A DNA stretch of 64,000 nucleotides from CAYRTD01 sp964426915 (GTDB taxonomy: Bacteria; Bacteroidota; Bacteroidia; Bacteroidales; GCA-2748055). Position numbers and translations under genes: made by a program. Positions 9,013 to 16,579 of this stretch are shown piece by piece; within the stretch, counting starts at the first letter, position 1, and each line of letters opens with the position of its first letter. Under the pieces are notes generated by a model. That model did not search any database. It saw only the letters and a program-made list of their open reading frames with translations, and had not been told where the DNA came from. The stretch spans positions 1-64,000 of the forward strand of contig CAYRTD010000001.1 in NCBI GenBank assembly GCA_964426915.1. Reading direction: 5' to 3'.

Positions 9013-9897
9013 TTAAAAAATATACTCAATTCTTACCCTGTAAACATCTCCCTTCCGGGTGAAAAAGAGGTGTTTTCCATCCGGTGACAGGGCTGGGTTT
9101 GTTTCGGTACGGGTCTTATTTATGTTTTCATTCAGTTTTTGGGCCGGGGTCCATACACCCTGAGAAGTTTTGAAGCTTATATAAAGATCGGTATTTCCAT
9201 AACCTGAGGTCTGACCTTCAAATACCAGAATGTTTTCATCGGCTGAGATAAAAGGGTTGGTTGCACCGGCCACAGAATTGATTTCCTTCGGCAGGTAGAC
9301 GGGCTCCTGGTAGGTTCCGTTTTTCAATTCGGAATAGAAGATGCCCATTTTCTTATCCCGGAAAGAAGAAAAATATAGAGTACCTTCTGATGTGGAGCTT
9401 ATGCTATTGATCCAGCTTGCATTCAGAATGTTTTCATGATAGCGGGGTTTTCCCCATGAACCATTTGTGCGTTCAACTTTCCATATCTCGCCAATAAAGG
9501 GAGTAATGCCCGGCTTTCTTCTTTCCGAGAAAAAAAACAAGGACTGTCCGTCGTTGGAAAAAGCCGGTTCTGATTCATTTGACTTACTTGCAAATGAAGG
9601 TTTTGCCGCTTTTGTCCATGTATCCCCTTCTTTTCTGAGGTAGAGCAAAAAACTTTGTTTTTCTCCTTCTTCATCTGTAAGATAGCGGGTAAAAAATATT
9701 TCCTTTCCATCGGGCGAAAAGGCGATTCCTTCTTCATGGTTATTTTCAGTGGAGATCAGACCGGGGGCAAAAAGACGGGGAATGCTGTCGGGAATCAAGG
9801 GGTCGAGATATTCCTGTGAAGAGCTGAAAATAAATATGAAGGCAAAAGCAGTAAAAGCTATCAGGGATTTGTATTTTTTGTATATCATTCTGAACAT
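9013..9897 (-). CDS. PD40/WD40-like beta-propeller protein, exported
   Basis: This 294-aa protein has an N-terminal hydrophobic segment (about residues 12-26, LIAFTAFAFIFIFSS) that should act as a signal anchor or signal peptide. After it come repeated TolB-type blades with the PD40 pattern: FSPDGKEIFFTRYL (about 61-74), FSNDGQSLFFFSERR (about 114-128), SADENILVFEGQ and LSPDGKHLFFTRKGD (about 271-285). Such propellers are usually periplasmic or surface-exposed scaffolds; no enzymatic motif is present. It is probably monocistronic and converges on the gene at 8143. The partner is unknown. Confidence 0.85.
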   Translation of the reverse strand: MFRMIYKKYKSLIAFTAFAFIFIFSSSQEYLDPLIPDSIPRLFAPGLISTENNHEEGIAFSPDGKEIFFTRYLTDEEGEKQSFLLYLRKEGDTWTKAAKPSFASKSNESEPAFSNDGQSLFFFSERRKPGITPFIGEIWKVERTNGSWGKPRYHENILNASWINSISSTSEGTLYFSSFRDKKMGIFYSELKNGTYQEPVYLPKEINSVAGATNPFISADENILVFEGQTSGYGNTDLYISFKTSQGVWTPAQKLNENINKTRTETNPALSPDGKHLFFTRKGDVYRVRIEYIF

Positions 9898-9997
9898 GCA
9901 TTTGATTGTGTAAAAATAAACTCTTGTTATGTTAATATCAATTGGCTTAATTTTGTCAGTATCCTCAGGAACCTCTATAAAAATAACTCATTAATAG

Positions 9998-10573
9998 TTA
10001 ATTTATTTTCCGTCCTGCAATACAGACCGAGTCGTTGGGAAATACTTCACTATAGATGTGTGAGCATAAAATTTCAAAGCTTTCTGCAAACATAGATTCC
10101 AGGAAATTCTTTCTGTAATAGACAAAACGAAGACCGCTGAGGATATCCTCCCGGTCACCTTCCCAGAAACTGTGAATAACGATCCCGCGGGCATTCAGAA
10201 TTTCGTACTGACGTTTAATAGATTCTGATAATTCCTTTTTCGAAAGATGATGTAATACTTTATTGGAGAAGATACAATCGAAATGCTGATCGGTTTTGAT
10301 ACTATGGGCATCCAGAATATATGCTTCAGCAGCGGGATTTTTTTCTTTATACATGTCAATAAATTCCTTTGACAGATCAGATCCGGTTACTTTGTAGTTA
10401 AGGGAAAGTTGATCCATATCCTTTCCGGGTCCCATACCGAGTTCGAGAATTGAAGCCCCCGGAGTCAGAAAAGTTTCTGTTTTTTCAATCAGGACCTTTC
10501 CATTGTAAGGTTCTGCCATCCGGATGTAATCGAGAACATTCTTCTTTTCATTATAATAGAATTTTTTTTTCAT
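9998..10573 (-). CDS. Class I SAM-dependent methyltransferase
   Basis: With the start at 10573 the protein has 191 residues and begins MKKKFYYNEKKNVLDYI. An upstream in-frame ATG at 10675 would overlap the VOC gene by 85 bp and add a basic, non-homologous leader, so I prefer 10573; a GGGGAG stretch lies about 10 bp before it. Motif I is ILELGMGPGKDMDQL (about residues 37-51), followed by an acidic residue in VTGSDLSKEFIDMY and the post-motif FDCIFSNKVLHHLSK. This is the standard SAM-binding fold; the substrate is unknown. It lies 17 bp behind the VOC gene and is probably in the same transcript. Confidence 0.85.
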   Translation of the reverse strand: MKKKFYYNEKKNVLDYIRMAEPYNGKVLIEKTETFLTPGASILELGMGPGKDMDQLSLNYKVTGSDLSKEFIDMYKEKNPAAEAYILDAHSIKTDQHFDCIFSNKVLHHLSKKELSESIKRQYEILNARGIVIHSFWEGDREDILSGLRFVYYRKNFLESMFAESFEILCSHIYSEVFPNDSVCIAGRKIN

Positions 10574-10590
10574 TGTTATGTGATGCTCCC

Positions 10591-11040
10591 CTATTTCCCT
10601 TCTTCCAGTTCTTTTCTGAGATTTCTTTCCATTTCCTCTTTTGAAAGTTTTTCCACAACTTCTGCGATTCTCCACTGTACCCCCTGAAGATCTTTTACAG
10701 TGGCTTCTTTCAGACCATAAAATTTCAATTCAGGCTTGGAAAGAGATTCGGCTTCCTGCTCCAGTGCCAACAAATATGTGGCCTGAACATCATGGGTGTA
10801 AACATATACCACGGCTTCAATTAGAGGAAATCCTTTCTTTACTTCCCCAATCATGATAACTGAATTACGGATCCTGGCTTCGCCATGGATAAGATGTCCA
10901 TCCGGATGATAAACTCTTTCTATAATTTCTGCGCCAAATACATTTTCAATGAAATTCAGTTCTCCTTCAATATCGCTAACCATAAGGTAGGGACAGGCAA
11001 CATTGCGACCATCAAGGGCAGGACTTTTTGTATTTTTCAT
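10591..11040 (-). CDS. VOC-superfamily (glyoxalase/bleomycin-resistance, PhnB-like) protein
   Basis: The 149-aa protein follows the PhnB-like VOC pattern: PYLMVSDIEGELNFIENVFGAEIIERV (about residues 17-43), LIHGEARIRNSVIMIGEV (about 51-68) and VYVYTHDVQATYLLALEQEAE. The C-terminal part, KDLQGVQWRIAEVVEKLSKEE, is also typical. VOC proteins use paired beta-alpha-beta-beta-beta units to bind a metal or small molecule; no substrate can be assigned. It lies 69 bp downstream of the PhoD-like phosphatase on the same strand and just ahead of the methyltransferase, so it could be the penultimate gene of the phosphate-module transcript or a small separate operon. Confidence 0.85.
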   Translation of the reverse strand: MKNTKSPALDGRNVACPYLMVSDIEGELNFIENVFGAEIIERVYHPDGHLIHGEARIRNSVIMIGEVKKGFPLIEAVVYVYTHDVQATYLLALEQEAESLSKPELKFYGLKEATVKDLQGVQWRIAEVVEKLSKEEMERNLRKELEEGK

Positions 11041-11109
11041 TTATTCATTTTATTTCTTATGCCTTTTTACAAGGAATGCTCAGGGTATATACCCAAAGTA
11101 CTTTTAGGA

Positions 11110-13617
11110 TCAGTTTAGGTTTCCTGTAATTAACAATGTATCTGATGGCAATTCTTTAACCTCCAAATTTTCCAGGGGATGCCATTTTTCCCTGTTCTTT
11201 AATTTATACAACACCGTGTAATTCCCAGGTTCAAAAACAAAGGGGGCAAACTGCGAGCCTTTTATTCTGAGGGAATAGACAAGTTTTTCATTGCTTGTAT
11301 TATAGACCCTTATTACGGGATCAACTTCGGTGTCAAAATCTAAAACAGGAAGGTAGCCGTATCTCTTCTTTCCATAGTTTTCAGTTTGATTAACTGTTAA
11401 GGGCCACCCTGGAAATTGCGTATCCTCCGGACCTGATGAAAGATCGGCTAAAAAGTGATAAGCTTCCGATTTAAGGGTTCTTTTCTTCGTGTCAATGCTA
11501 ATAAATCCAAAACCCGAGGCCGATTTGTCGGCCCTGATATATCGGTTTTCAGCGGTTGTTTCTTCATCCGGATTTCCCACGGCATAGATATAATTAGGAT
11601 TTCCGAAAATATCCTTATATAGACCTGTATTGGGATTCCCGTGTTCTGGTCTTCCTTCTACTTCCCAGCCAAGTTTGTCGGGAAGAAATCTCCTCTGGTA
11701 ACCTACGGTGATAGCGGGTGTGCAAAAAGCCCATCCTGCATCCCGGTATTCATCAATGCCGTATTGGAGCTGAATGGGTAAATGCTGATCTCCTGCTATA
11801 TGGTAAGCAAACCCTTTTCTGATAACTCTCAGGGCCCTGTCTCTGGCCGATTTGGGCCAGCCTCCTGAATCCAGGTCGCCATGGAGGACCATTTTATCGC
11901 CTCCGTGATGTGTTGGTACATTGGCGAAAATAGTCTGACTTAACAGAATTTTTAAATAACTTTCTTCCCAGTCTTCCACCCAGTGCTCCAGAAATTTAAT
12001 CTGGCGATCCCCGAGAAGCGTTATGCCTTCCTTATCCAGTACGGAAGGATCTTCCAAAGGTGTTTTGATATGATCCCGTCTTCCTTCCCATGTAGAAACA
12101 TTTTCGGGACCGGATTTGAATATACGGTCACCTACAATAGCAAAGCTTACTCCACCATATAAAAGATCGGTATAATAGACGTCGATGCCTTGTTTCATGG
12201 GAGTTGGATCGTAAGGGTCGGGAAGATGGGAACTATTGGTATGAACCACCACGTTAACCATTTTCGCAGGCTCAACAAATCCACCAATGGCATCAGCATG
12301 TTCCTGCCATTTATCCAGGCTCACATTTTCTCCTCCTTCTCCCCACAGGTTACCCTGATAAACTTCATGGTCATCGTGAATCGCTATGGTGGGCCGGTTG
12401 CGCATTAAATCGCCAAAGGCCCAGCCGAACATATACCATTTGCCCAGGTAGTTCAGGATAGCAGCATCGGCAGGGAAGCGGACTATACCATATCCCCCGT
12501 TCGGTTCATAAAGCTGATCCCCGGAAAAATAAAGCATATCGGGATCCAGCCGGTCCAGATTCTCCACGAGAGGCCGGTAAGGAAAACCATAGTGCATCTG
12601 ACAGGTAAGTCCTCCCATTGTAAGGGTTCCCTCATCCGGTTCTTTGCGTATCATTCCTTTATAATAATGTTTTTTTCCATCGAGATTATAAACCAGACGG
12701 TAATTATGATCCATCGTGTCGACCCAGTTTTTTACACGGAATGTGGCTATCCGGGAATCCGGATCTATACCCGAAGAACTCAGATCGATCCAGTTCCTGC
12801 CATTTTTCATCTGAAGGAGAACCATTTCTCTATCACCGGGAGAAAGAGGGGGCATTTGGGCTGTCATTTTCAGTTCGGATTTACTCAGTGTGTACATCGA
12901 CCAAAAAACAGGACCAAAACTACGATCGGGATAATTATTTACATTATTTCCTGAGAGACTTATGTTATCAAACCAGTAGTAGCTCCCTTCAGGGAAAAAA
13001 CCAGATTCGAAATGGTTGCTTACCAGACTGATCATACCATCAAGACTCTCAAATCCGGAAGTTTCCAGGTGCAGTGAATTTCCATGTATATCGATCAGTT
13101 CGGCTTCAAGGATTTTATTTTTTCTTCCCTGCTTTCCTTTCACTCTGAGAATAAAAGAGGACTGATCGAAAGTTTCCGGCATCAAAAGTTCTTCGTCCCC
13201 AAGGAAAAACTGCTTTGAATTCTTTATCCCTATATCAATGCCTTTGCCAAAGTAACACAGGGACCGATAGTCGGAATCGGTATGATCTTTTATCGCCACT
13301 CTTATACCTGCACTTCCCTGACCTTCACCTTCTTTCAGAATTCCCATCCGGACAGAAAAGATAAAACTCCCATTGCCGGAAATATCCGTAGTAAGGAAAT
13401 TTACCCTCATGTTAGCCCTGTCTCCCACACATTCTATTCTTCCATCTCTGAGCCTCCAGTCTTCGAGTGGAATAGCCCAGAATTCCTCTCCTATCCATAC
13501 CCTGTTATCTGAATCATCGAAAGTAAAATAGGTTTGTTTCTTATCTCCGCAGGAAAATAAAATTAAAGAAGTAAATACCAGGGCCAGGAGCTGAGGAAAA
13601 ACTTTTTTTAATTTCAT
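11110..13617 (-). CDS. PhoD-like metallophosphatase lipoprotein with N-terminal extra domain
   Basis: The 835-aa protein has a lipoprotein signal (ALVFTSLILFSCGDKK, lipobox Cys at about 23). Residues about 30-240 look like a beta-rich lectin/laminin-type region. The C-terminal part, from about residue 350, holds PhoD-family metal-binding motifs: DMLYFSGDQLYE, TIAIHDDHEVYQGN and YHIAGDQHLPIQL. PhoD-type enzymes hydrolyse phosphodiesters and monoesters outside the cytoplasm with Ca/Fe ligands. It is longer than classical PhoD (about 550 aa) because of the N-terminal region. It lies 114 bp behind the DUF4956 gene of the polyphosphate module on the same strand, which suggests a role in phosphate release or scavenging. 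The substrate is inferred. Confidence 0.82.
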   Translation of the reverse strand: MKLKKVFPQLLALVFTSLILFSCGDKKQTYFTFDDSDNRVWIGEEFWAIPLEDWRLRDGRIECVGDRANMRVNFLTTDISGNGSFIFSVRMGILKEGEGQGSAGIRVAIKDHTDSDYRSLCYFGKGIDIGIKNSKQFFLGDEELLMPETFDQSSFILRVKGKQGRKNKILEAELIDIHGNSLHLETSGFESLDGMISLVSNHFESGFFPEGSYYWFDNISLSGNNVNNYPDRSFGPVFWSMYTLSKSELKMTAQMPPLSPGDREMVLLQMKNGRNWIDLSSSGIDPDSRIATFRVKNWVDTMDHNYRLVYNLDGKKHYYKGMIRKEPDEGTLTMGGLTCQMHYGFPYRPLVENLDRLDPDMLYFSGDQLYEPNGGYGIVRFPADAAILNYLGKWYMFGWAFGDLMRNRPTIAIHDDHEVYQGNLWGEGGENVSLDKWQEHADAIGGFVEPAKMVNVVVHTNSSHLPDPYDPTPMKQGIDVYYTDLLYGGVSFAIVGDRIFKSGPENVSTWEGRRDHIKTPLEDPSVLDKEGITLLGDRQIKFLEHWVEDWEESYLKILLSQTIFANVPTHHGGDKMVLHGDLDSGGWPKSARDRALRVIRKGFAYHIAGDQHLPIQLQYGIDEYRDAGWAFCTPAITVGYQRRFLPDKLGWEVEGRPEHGNPNTGLYKDIFGNPNYIYAVGNPDEETTAENRYIRADKSASGFGFISIDTKKRTLKSEAYHFLADLSSGPEDTQFPGWPLTVNQTENYGKKRYGYLPVLDFDTEVDPVIRVYNTSNEKLVYSLRIKGSQFAPFVFEPGNYTVLYKLKNREKWHPLENLEVKELPSDTLLITGNLN

Positions 13618-13731
13618 AATGGATATGATTTAGGTTTGAATGGCTATAAAGGATAAAATTAATACCAAAGCAGGCAGGAAACAAAAAAAACTGATAATGT
13701 TTCAGGGTTGACAATGATTATGACAGATTTT

Positions 13732-14415
13732 TTAATCATCATCATCATCCAGGGTAGTAATCAGATCATCTGCATTTTTTATTTTATTCTTATCGTAATA
13801 ATAAACCACGAGTCTTGCGGTATCCCTCAAAAAATTTATTGAATTAACATCTACCCTGTGAATGTTAATTCCTGTGCGTTCCCGAAGGTCCCGGATTAGC
13901 TCGTCTCTTTTATCCTCATTTATGAGATCTATCTTTTCATAAGTAATCCTTTTTGAAGATTCATGACTCAGGAGAAAGACAAATTCAAGTAGCCAGAGTA
14001 TAATGATTATTACAATATTGCTGAAAAAAACTTCGGCATAAGGTATGTAATCGTCAGAAATAGAGTTAATTACAGCCACACCAATTACTACAAAGAGGTA
14101 GGTCATTTCCTTGATTGGTACAGGATTGGTTCTGTATCTGAGGATTCCGAAAATTGCAAAAAGTCCGAATGCGAAACCCAACTTGAGTTCTACTCCTGAT
14201 AAAAGGTAGGCCAAAAGAAAAATGAGTGTGTTTATCAAAAGATAGGTGAACAGATAATCTTTACGGTTCGTTTTCTTGTAATAGATATATCTTACAATGA
14301 TAACAGCTATCACCAGGTTAAATAGAAATCTCAGAATAAAATCAGAAAAACTCGTAAACTCAAAGAAGGTAATACTATTCTGCATGTTCAGATTTGGGAT
14401 AGCAAAGAAATTCAT
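13732..14415 (-). CDS. DUF4956 membrane protein
   Basis: The 227-aa protein has N-terminal membrane helices at about residues 24-42, 52-71, 76-88 and 103-145. A soluble C-terminal part follows (about 146-220) that ends in an unusually acidic DDDDD tail. The pattern LGFAFGLFAIFGILRYRTNPVPIKEMTYLF (about 79-108) is the DUF4956 core. DUF4956 proteins are regularly encoded beside VTC-type polyphosphate polymerases. Here its start overlaps the end of the VTC gene by 41 bp, which implies coupled translation. A membrane partner that anchors polymerisation or helps move polyphosphate is a reasonable inference, not a demonstrated role. Confidence 0.85.
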   Translation of the reverse strand: MNFFAIPNLNMQNSITFFEFTSFSDFILRFLFNLVIAVIIVRYIYYKKTNRKDYLFTYLLINTLIFLLAYLLSGVELKLGFAFGLFAIFGILRYRTNPVPIKEMTYLFVVIGVAVINSISDDYIPYAEVFFSNIVIIIILWLLEFVFLLSHESSKRITYEKIDLINEDKRDELIRDLRERTGINIHRVDVNSINFLRDTARLVVYYYDKNKIKNADDLITTLDDDDD

Positions 14416-15211
14416 TCTCTATTTTTTTTAGGGTTAAAATTATGTTTTTAAAATTATTGGATTTAACCTCATCATTCAGCAATGCCATACCGGTACAATA
14501 TTTACTGAAATTTGTGGAATAGACGGATTTTTCTTTCAAAAGATCCTCAATTATTGATGAGCTGTGAATATTACATTTCTTTATCTCCATAATGCCCAGA
14601 CCGGGCAATGAGATATTTTTCCCGTTTAAAGACAGCTCAGGAAAGCAATCTATTGTAACACGTTCCTTTTGAAGATTATTCTGAAGTGTGAGTCTGAAAA
14701 ATTCGCTTTTAAGTGTTTTCCGGAGTTGATCAAATTTATAGTGAGTTAATTCTTCAATAAGATCCTTTGCTTCCGGAGATATTTTCCCGGAATCATCCAG
14801 CTTTGTCCTTCTCTTGACCATTAGACCTTTATTGGTTTTTCTTTTGATTTCCAGGAAGGTTTCACCGGTATCTATATATTTTCTCAGGCGTATTTTAAAG
14901 CGGTTTACTTTTCCGTTATGATGCTCGTTATACATTTGATAATCCTCTGTATCGTAATATTCAGATTGATAAGACATCAGTTTTTTTCCATCAATTTCCA
15001 GAACACAATAGCAGTCTTTAAGATGAGATATAATTTCGGGGATAAGCTGGCTTCTGAAAATGTACTTTTTATCATAACGGGTCATTTGATTTTCAGACGA
15101 CATCTGATGAAGGGAAATAGATTCAAAATCCGATACAGAGCCTTTAATGCTTTCTTTTAGAAATGTTATTTTTTCAGTTGTTGTCATATCAGATTTCGAA
15201 CTTGTATTCAA
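14375..15211 (-). CDS. VTC-domain polyphosphate polymerase
   Basis: The 278-aa soluble protein carries the VTC/CYTH-like tunnel fold. Signature strands include TRYDKKYIFRSQLIPEIISHL (begins about residue 44), YYDTEDYQMYNEHHNGK, RFKIRLRKYIDTGETFLEIKRK (begins about 103) and VKRRTKLDD. The alternating Arg/Lys and Glu residues match the phosphate- and metal-binding tunnel known from yeast Vtc4. Predicted reaction: NTP-dependent polyphosphate chain synthesis at the membrane. Another start at 15187 (residue 9) forms a TGATATG junction with the preceding stop codon and may be the real one. The operon order lipoprotein - DUF2490 - VTC - DUF4956 suggests an envelope-linked module. Confidence 0.85.
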   Translation of the reverse strand: MNTSSKSDMTTTEKITFLKESIKGSVSDFESISLHQMSSENQMTRYDKKYIFRSQLIPEIISHLKDCYCVLEIDGKKLMSYQSEYYDTEDYQMYNEHHNGKVNRFKIRLRKYIDTGETFLEIKRKTNKGLMVKRRTKLDDSGKISPEAKDLIEELTHYKFDQLRKTLKSEFFRLTLQNNLQKERVTIDCFPELSLNGKNISLPGLGIMEIKKCNIHSSSIIEDLLKEKSVYSTNFSKYCTGMALLNDEVKSNNFKNIILTLKKIENEFLCYPKSEHAE

Positions 15212-15872
15212 GGCTGATTATATGATTCTGCCGGGGGTTTTTTACGTTTATGGTTTTATGAAAAACATAGGATAATTCAATTGAATTCTTTTTATTGAGT
15301 TCATATTCAACTCCTGCGATAAATCTTCTACGTTTAAACAAATCATTGCCTCTTTGGTCCAGAAAATAATAAAGTTCATAACTGGCAGAGGGTTCAAAAT
15401 TCGATTTTTTTATGTTGTAACTTGCTTTAAGCCGGTTCCTGAAAAATTTTTCGGGAATGCATCCATCCTCCGAAGAATATATGTTAAAGTACTGACTTTG
15501 AAATCTTGTCCTGTAATCAAATGAAAACCGCTTCCATTCAGGCCTAAATCTTAGCTGCCAGATAAACCGGTTTGAATATCCGTAATGGCCTTTTTCTTCT
15601 TCATTATTATTGCTTATCCGGTAACCAAAACCTGCTGCAAAAAGTCCTTTACGGTAAGATATCCTGGTATCAAGAAAGCTCTTATCTCTCCGGTTAAGGT
15701 TATCCCTTATCCTGTTCTCAATACTAACATTCAGTTCAAACCTTTTCCCGATATTGGCTTCTGTCCCCACTGAAGTCCATAAGCCAAAATCTTCATTCTG
15801 GGCAAAAACTACGGCTGTATTTCCAATAATGATTATTAGACAGGCAATTATTAATTGTTTTTTCATCTGCAC
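15189..15872 (-). CDS. DUF2490 outer-membrane beta-barrel protein
   Basis: The 227-aa protein has a cleavable signal peptide (IIACLIIIIGNTAVVFAQ, about residues 7-24) and then the DUF2490 pattern: DFGLWTSVGTEANIGKRFELNVSIENRIRDN, repeated amphipathic strands such as FSFDYRTRFQSQYF, and a terminal aromatic strand (HIISLEYKFEI). It is predicted to be an outer-membrane barrel. It starts 17 bp after the lipoprotein gene and overlaps the VTC gene by up to 23 bp. Its position inside the polyphosphate module suggests a channel or surface component, but no transport function is established for the family. Confidence 0.82.
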   Translation of the reverse strand: MQMKKQLIIACLIIIIGNTAVVFAQNEDFGLWTSVGTEANIGKRFELNVSIENRIRDNLNRRDKSFLDTRISYRKGLFAAGFGYRISNNNEEEKGHYGYSNRFIWQLRFRPEWKRFSFDYRTRFQSQYFNIYSSEDGCIPEKFFRNRLKASYNIKKSNFEPSASYELYYFLDQRGNDLFKRRRFIAGVEYELNKKNSIELSYVFHKTINVKNPRQNHIISLEYKFEI

Positions 15873-15889
15873 TATAACCTTCAGTAAGC

Positions 15890-16300
15890 TTAATCGAATA
15901 TCTGAATATCGTCAACAATATGGGTAGAATTATTTTCATTTATAAACACTTCCCTCATCACAGGCACCAGTCCTGAAGGAGATGTACGGGTAGAATCTTT
16001 TGACATGGCATAAATTTTATATTCTCCTTTGGTCAGGTATTTGAATCTATACCAGCCTCCCAATCCCGTTTCAAAATCATCGGAATAAATACTGTCCTTC
16101 CCGTAAATGATATATACATCCACGCCTTCACTATAATATTCACTGAATTTTATCGAAAAATCATTATTATAATCTTTCACTTTTACCCTGCCCATAATTA
16201 CGGAGGTTCCCCCTTCTCCCTCTGTTTTTTCACATGAAGGAAAAAGAAATACGGAAAGGATGAAAATTAGGCCGAGATGAAATGCCTGGCTATGCTTCAT
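15890..16300 (-). CDS. Lipoprotein with a beta-sandwich-like domain, first gene of the polyphosphate module
   Basis: The 136-aa protein has a lipoprotein signal (GLIFILSVFLFPSCEKTEG, lipobox Cys at about 23). It then has a small domain reminiscent of carboxypeptidase-regulatory/Cna-B-like folds: VIMGRVKVKDYNN, YYSEGVDVYIIYGKDSIYSDDFET, GWYRFKYLTKGEYKIYAMSKD. Such domains bind or scaffold rather than catalyse. It precedes DUF2490 by 17 bp and a TATCTTTG box lies 29 bp upstream, so it is probably the first gene of the operon. I do not recognise a named family. Confidence 0.75.
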   Translation of the reverse strand: MKHSQAFHLGLIFILSVFLFPSCEKTEGEGGTSVIMGRVKVKDYNNDFSIKFSEYYSEGVDVYIIYGKDSIYSDDFETGLGGWYRFKYLTKGEYKIYAMSKDSTRTSPSGLVPVMREVFINENNSTHIVDDIQIFD

Positions 16301-16328
16301 GTTGCTTGCATGTTAAATTAATCTTTAG

Positions 16329-16336
16329 CAAAGATA
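16329..16336 (-). promoter_or_regulatory. Bacteroidota -7 box for the polyphosphate module
   Basis: On the minus strand the sequence is TATCTTTG, a perfect TAnnTTTG box followed by C, 29 bp from the lipoprotein start codon. A T-rich TTTTTC stretch about 14-20 bp further upstream is a weak -33 element. This is motif reading only. Confidence 0.5.
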
Positions 16337-16485
16337 AAAATTGTATTAAGAAAAAGAAGTGGTTTTTAACCATCATATATAATAGTGAAAGGATCCCAGC
16401 CTATGCTGATCCGTGCCTGGGGAGGCTGCTTAAAAAGTCCATGTAGATGTTGGAATCCTTACAAATTGAAAGTGAATGCCTAAGA

Positions 16486-16550
16486 ATTGCATTTTTGCAA
16501 TGAAAGAACAGACCCTAAGGGTTTTCGAAACCCTTAGGGTCTGTTCTTTC
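16486..16550. terminator. Perfect 23-bp-stem hairpin downstream of purL
   Basis: Positions 16502-16524 and 16528-16550 are perfect reverse complements (GAAAGAACAGACCCTAAGGG and three more bases per arm) around a 3-base loop TCG. A second small palindrome, ATTGCA/TGCAAT, lies beside it at 16486-16501. The large hairpin starts 30 bp after the purL stop on the minus strand and lies between purL and the polyphosphate operon, so a terminator role is plausible. There is no strong U-tract, and it could instead be a repeat or RNA-processing structure. Confidence 0.6.
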
Positions 16551-16579
16551 AGCCGATTGGTACCTTCAAATGACTCACT

